Assembly (NCBI GenBank): GCA_016929735.1
Contig: JAFGID010000220.1
Coordinates: 1-7,806 of the forward strand
Origin: Ignavibacteriales bacterium
GTDB lineage: Bacteria > Bacteroidota > Ignavibacteria > Ignavibacteriales > Melioribacteraceae
Length of the DNA stretch: 7,806 bases
Direction: 5' to 3'
In this document: piece by piece, positions 5,283 to 7,806 of the stretch
How positions within the stretch are numbered: position 1 is the stretch's first letter
Layout of the letters: the number at the start of each line of letters is the position of its first letter
Notes under the pieces: model-generated
Seen by the model: the letters and a program-made list of their open reading frames with translations, nothing else
Database searches by the model: none
Told to the model about the DNA's origin: nothing
Translations under genes and position numbers: made by a program

Positions 5283-7124
5283 ATGACAAAAAAATACTTA
5301 TCATATTTATTCAAGACATATCAAAAAGGCGATGCAAGAGAGGAATCTTATTACAAGCATCTTGCCGATTTTATTATTGAGGTCTCGGATACAAAACGAA
5401 AGAAAAAGATTGATGTAACCATTCTTCCGAAACAAACAGAAGCTGGAAATCCCGATTTCCGTATTTGGGATGGCAGACAAAAAATAATCGGTTACATTGA
5501 AGCTAAAGATTTAGGTGTTGATCTTGACAGAATTGAGGACAGCGAGCAACTTGAAAGATATTTGTCAACTTTCCCGAATGTTATTTTAACAAACTTCACA
5601 GAATTTCGTTTTTACAGAAACGGCGAAAGAATAGAAAAAATATCAATTGCTCGTCCATTTGTTATTAAAAAACTTTCCACTGTTCCGCCGCTTGAAAACG
5701 AAGATAAATTATTTGAACTGCTCGAAAGATTTTTAGACTTCTCACTGCCCAAAACTTACACAGCCAAAACTCTTGCTGTTGAACTTGCAAAAAGAACAAA
5801 GTTTTTAAAAGATGAAATTGTTAGCGAAGAATTAAAACTCGGCACAAAATCAATTCACGGTTTTTATGATGCGTTCAAAGAGTTTTTAATTGCCGGAATA
5901 AATGAAAGTGAATTTGCCGATCTTTATTCGCAGACAATTACTTACGGTTTGTTCGCAGCTCGTCTCCGTGCAGAAAAAGATTTTAACAGAAAACTTGCTT
6001 ATTCATACATTCCAAAATCTATCGGAATTTTAAGGGATGTTTTCAAATTTATTTCTTTGGAAGATTTGCCCCAACAAATGGAAATAATAATTGATGATAT
6101 TGCGGAAGTTCTTAATGTTGCAGATGCAAAGAAAATTCTCGATCAATATTATCACGAAGGAAAAGGAAGCGATCCTGTATTACATTTTTACGAAACATTC
6201 CTTTCAGTTTATGATCCAACAACAAGAGAGAAACGGGGTGTTTATTATACTCCCGAACCTGTAGTATCATTTATTGTTCGATCACTTCATCAAATTCTTA
6301 AAGATAAGTTTAATATGTCAGATGGTCTTGCTTCAAAGAATGTAACTTTGCTTGACCCCGCTGGTGGAACACTTGGTTTTTTGGCAAAAGCAATTGAAAC
6401 AGCTGTTGAAGAATTTGAAAGCAAATACGGCAAAGGCGCTGTTAAAACATTTCTTAAAGAACAGATTCTACAAAACTGTTATTCATTTGAATTGATGATG
6501 GCTCCTTATGCAATCGGGCATATGAAAATGTCTTTTCTTTTGGAAGAACTTGGCTACAGAATGGAAGATGATGAGCGTGTAAAATATTATTTAACCAACA
6601 CTCTCGAAATGAAAGAACTTGATGAATCTAAATTTCCTGGAATGTCATCTCTTTCCACAGAAAGCCACGAAGCCGGAAAAGTTAAAAAGCAAGTTCCAAT
6701 TCTTGTTATTCTCGGCAATCCGCCTTATTCGGGTCATTCCTCAAATACGGGCGAATGGATTTCGGATGTAATTAAGGAATATTATCAAGTTGATGGAAAA
6801 CCGCTTGGCGAAAAAAATCCGAAATGGCTTCAAGATGATTATGTTAAGTTCATTCGTTTTTCTCAATGGAAAATTGATGAAGCCGGTGAAGGTGTTTTAG
6901 GGTTTATTACAAACCACAGTTATCTCGATAATCCTACTTTCAGAGGTATGCGGCAATCTTTGATGAATAGTTTTGATGAAATTTATATTCTCGATTTACA
7001 TGGAAATAGTTTAAAGAAAGAGAAAGCTCCCGATGGAGGCAAAGATGAAAATGTGTTTGACATAAAACAAGGCGTAGCTGTTTGTTTTATGATTAAGTAT
7101 AAAAAGATGAATGAAAACCGATGA
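5283..7124 (+). CDS. Single-chain restriction-modification enzyme (type ISP/IIG-like), 3'-truncated
   Basis: A protein of 613 residues from ATG 5283 (an in-frame TTG at 5259 would add 8). The N-terminal nuclease domain shows the PD-(D/E)XK pattern: P57-D58-F, then Y71-I-E73-A-K75. A helical connector follows (about 100-310). The N6-adenine methyltransferase has motif X GVYYTPEPVVSFI (319-331), motif I DPAGGTLGFL (358-367), the motif II region YSFELMMAPYAIGHMK (400-415), motif IV LGNPPYSG (477-484) and conserved blocks DDYVKFIRFSQ (518-528) and ITNHSYLDNPTFRGM (542-556). It would cut unmodified DNA and methylate the same site. Relatives I recall run to roughly 1,000 residues, with a target-recognition domain after QGVAVCF. 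Here the frame ends abruptly; its last residues NENR and the stop come from a REP-like repeat shared with the transposase gene. Without the specificity region it is probably not a working restriction system, so this is likely a broken gene, although the methyltransferase motifs remain intact. Confidence 0.85.
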   Translation: MTKKYLSYLFKTYQKGDAREESYYKHLADFIIEVSDTKRKKKIDVTILPKQTEAGNPDFRIWDGRQKIIGYIEAKDLGVDLDRIEDSEQLERYLSTFPNVILTNFTEFRFYRNGERIEKISIARPFVIKKLSTVPPLENEDKLFELLERFLDFSLPKTYTAKTLAVELAKRTKFLKDEIVSEELKLGTKSIHGFYDAFKEFLIAGINESEFADLYSQTITYGLFAARLRAEKDFNRKLAYSYIPKSIGILRDVFKFISLEDLPQQMEIIIDDIAEVLNVADAKKILDQYYHEGKGSDPVLHFYETFLSVYDPTTREKRGVYYTPEPVVSFIVRSLHQILKDKFNMSDGLASKNVTLLDPAGGTLGFLAKAIETAVEEFESKYGKGAVKTFLKEQILQNCYSFELMMAPYAIGHMKMSFLLEELGYRMEDDERVKYYLTNTLEMKELDESKFPGMSSLSTESHEAGKVKKQVPILVILGNPPYSGHSSNTGEWISDVIKEYYQVDGKPLGEKNPKWLQDDYVKFIRFSQWKIDEAGEGVLGFITNHSYLDNPTFRGMRQSLMNSFDEIYILDLHGNSLKKEKAPDGGKDENVFDIKQGVAVCFMIKYKKMNENR

Positions 7125-7132
7125 ATCGGTTT
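7110..7132 (+). repeat. 23-bp direct repeat, left copy, with a 9-bp-arm hairpin (7114-7133)
   Basis: This stretch is identical over 23 bp to 7748-7770. It contains arms AAAACCGAT (7114-7122) and ATCGGTTTT (7125-7133) with a GA spacer. It provides the codons AAT GAA AAC CGA TGA that end the restriction-modification reading frame. The hairpin followed by TTTTTCGTTGTTTC could also act as a transcription terminator. Confidence 0.85.
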
Positions 7133-7151
7133 TTCGTTGTTTCTTTTTTCT

Positions 7152-7167
7152 CACGACTGAAGTCGTG
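7152..7167 (+). repeat. REP-like palindrome with GA spacer
   Basis: CACGACT (7152-7158) and AGTCGTG (7161-7167) are perfect arms around GA. The nine bases CACGACTGA recur at the right edge of the window (7798-7806). Confidence 0.75.
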
Positions 7168-7181
7168 GGTTAGAAAGAACC

Positions 7182-7221
7182 GATGGATTTATCTGCGAAT
7201 ATAATCCACGGTTTTAATCGT
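7182..7221 (+). repeat. Two decayed REP-like palindromes
   Basis: Bases 7182-7197 match 12 of 16 positions of the palindrome core CACGGATTTATCCGTG found nearby at 7245-7260, so they look like a mutated copy centred on the TT at 7189-7190. Next, ACGGTT (7208-7213) and AATCGT (7216-7221) pair with one G-T pair around TT. Alternatively, AACCGATGGATT (7178-7189) and AATCCACGGTTT (7203-7214) can pair as one longer imperfect hairpin with a bulged A. Confidence 0.5.
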
Positions 7222-7241
7222 AAAATATAAGAAGAATATTA

Positions 7242-7263
7242 ACCCACGGATTTATCCGTGGGT
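7242..7263 (+). repeat. REP-like palindrome with TT spacer
   Basis: ACCCACGGAT (7242-7251) and ATCCGTGGGT (7254-7263) are perfect 10-bp arms around TT, the longest perfect stem in the array. There is no U-tract after it, so it is not a typical terminator. Confidence 0.8.
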
Positions 7264-7286
7264 AACAAAAGTAAAATTAATAATTA

Positions 7287-7304
7287 AAACCGTTTCAACG
7301 GTTT
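7287..7304 (+). repeat. REP-like palindrome with TC spacer, just upstream of the transposase
   Basis: AAACCGTT (7287-7294) and AACGGTTT (7297-7304) are perfect 8-bp arms around TC. It ends 14 bp before the transposase ATG and directly adjoins the weak ribosome-binding site GGAAG (7307-7311), so the hairpin may affect translation of the transposase. Confidence 0.75.
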
Positions 7305-7318
7305 GTGGAAGTAAATGA

Positions 7319-7762
7319 ATGCCACATTCACTAACTAAAATATGGATACACTTAATCTTCGGAACAAAGGAAAGAATGCCATTCATAAAAGAATCCTTTG
7401 AAAAGAAATTGTATGAATATATAAAACAGATAATTGAGAGTGACTTTAAAAGTTTGTTATATACAATAAATGGAACTTCCGACCATATTCATATTCTTAT
7501 GCTTCAAAATCAAAATTACTCCATAGCAGATTTTGCAAAAAATATTAAAGGAAATTCTTCTCACTGGATAAATCAAAATGGATTTCTGAAAGCTAAATTT
7601 GCCTGGCAAACGGGTTACGGCGCTTTCTCGGTTAGTGAATCTATGATTGAGGATGTAAAAAAGTATATCTTGAATCAGAAAGAGCACCATAGAAAAATTA
7701 GTTTTGCGGAAGAGTATAAAAAGTTTGAAGAAAAATATGGATTGGTTAATGAAAACCGATGA
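7319..7762 (+). CDS. IS200-like (Y1_Tnp, RAYT-type) HUH transposase
   Basis: A 147-residue protein of the COG1943 single-strand transposase family, which cuts and joins single-stranded DNA at hairpin-marked ends using a tyrosine and an HUH metal site. Visible landmarks are KIWIHLIFGTKERMPFI (7-23) at the start; the HUH motif in SDHIHIL with H56 and H58; FAWQTGYGAFSVSES (94-108); and the catalytic-tyrosine helix VKKYILNQKEHH (113-124) with Y116. All expected catalytic residues are present and the length is normal, so it may be active. The ATG follows GGAAG (7307-7311) at 7 nt. The last four codons and the stop lie inside the 23-bp repeat 7748-7770. The palindromes on both sides are probable substrates. 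It could be classed as a RAYT (domesticated, REP-linked) or a small IS200-type element; the hairpin array favours RAYT. Confidence 0.9.
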   Translation: MPHSLTKIWIHLIFGTKERMPFIKESFEKKLYEYIKQIIESDFKSLLYTINGTSDHIHILMLQNQNYSIADFAKNIKGNSSHWINQNGFLKAKFAWQTGYGAFSVSESMIEDVKKYILNQKEHHRKISFAEEYKKFEEKYGLVNENR

Positions 7763-7770
7763 ATCGGTTT
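7748..7770 (+). repeat. 23-bp direct repeat, right copy, with GA-spaced hairpin
   Basis: Identical to 7110-7132. Arms AAACCGAT (7753-7760) and ATCGGTTT (7763-7770) flank GA. The repeat encodes the transposase C-terminal NENR and its TGA stop, in the same frame as at the end of the restriction-modification gene. Confidence 0.85.
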
Positions 7771-7795
7771 AGGTATATCTGTCGTTTTTTGTTTC

Positions 7796-7806
7796 CCCAC
7801 GACTGA
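7796..7806 (+). repeat. Left half of a second CACGACT palindrome, cut by the window edge
   Basis: CCCACGACTGA at the end of the window repeats the left arm and GA spacer of the palindrome at 7152-7167. Here the arm is preceded by CCC, so the full palindrome would be longer than the left copy, where the matching bases are TCT. Confidence 0.55.

Larger units (their letters stand above)
7110..7806 (+). mobile_element. REP/RAYT-like element: palindrome array plus IS200-like transposase (right end outside window)
   Basis: The unit begins with a 23-bp repeat that also recurs after the transposase gene (7748-7770), with four clear and at least two decayed palindromes in all before the gene. After the second repeat copy, the left half of the CACGACT palindrome recurs at the window edge, so the order of palindromes seen on the left starts again on the right. 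A single HUH/Y1 transposase flanked by short hairpins, with no accessory gene, is the architecture of REP-associated tyrosine transposase (RAYT) units. The left boundary near 7110 coincides with the premature end of the restriction-modification gene. Confidence 0.65.

Noticed and set aside
5283..7124. Methyltransferase motif I as degenerate (DPAGGTLGFL instead of DPAxGTGxFL)
   Set aside because: I recall GTL in place of GTG in this enzyme subfamily, so it is probably a normal variant and not an inactivating change.
7110..7304. CRISPR array
   Set aside because: The repeated units are short palindromes with different arms and 25-43 bp centre spacing; there is no constant repeat, no typical spacer and no cas gene.
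7457..7690. Minus-strand open frame inside the transposase gene
   Set aside because: It is a shadow of the transposase frame, with no supporting signal.

Overview
The window looks like a chromosomal stretch from an AT-rich member of the Bacteroidota/Ignavibacteria group. Three lines support this. Three promoters carry the Bacteroidota -7 box TAnnTTTG, two of them with a TTTG or TTGACA element at the expected distance. A secreted lipoprotein and small Cys-rich secreted proteins are present. Several intergenic gaps hold short repeats of a kind I associate with these genomes. Exact taxonomy cannot be fixed without a search.

Layout. (1) 1-252: the 3' end of a gene cut by the window edge, with a tail that resembles LolA-like outer-membrane lipoprotein carriers. 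(2) 309-1357: two small secreted Cys-rich proteins, one of unknown family (361-759) and one with a C-terminal YHS metal-binding domain (947-1312), separated by a decayed inverted repeat and closed by a strong intrinsic terminator. (3) 1360-3901, minus strand: a probable two-gene serine-biosynthesis transcript, a DUF1015 protein followed by serC (phosphoserine aminotransferase), read from a Bacteroidota promoter at 3894-3901. Short repeats sit just after both stop codons, and a small hairpin lies in the serC leader. (4) 3976-5145: a divergent lipoprotein with an intact trypsin-like His/Asp/Ser triad and its own clear promoter. (5) 5283-7124: a large single-chain restriction-modification enzyme (PD-(D/E)XK nuclease plus N6-adenine methyltransferase) that stops right after its methyltransferase core. 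(6) 7110-7806: an array of small palindromes around an IS200-like HUH/Y1 transposase, resembling a REP-RAYT unit and running off the right edge.

The most striking feature is the junction of regions 5 and 6. A 23-bp repeat (7110-7132) contains a near-perfect palindrome. It supplies the last four codons and the stop codon of the restriction-modification gene. An identical copy (7748-7770), in the same reading frame, supplies the last four codons and stop of the transposase gene, so two unrelated proteins end in the same NENR tail. The simplest reading is that a REP/RAYT element landed in, and truncated, a longer restriction-modification gene and removed its target-recognition part. The five clear hairpins around the transposase differ in arm sequence, but all keep a 2-nt spacer between perfect arms, which suggests that their structure is what is recognised.
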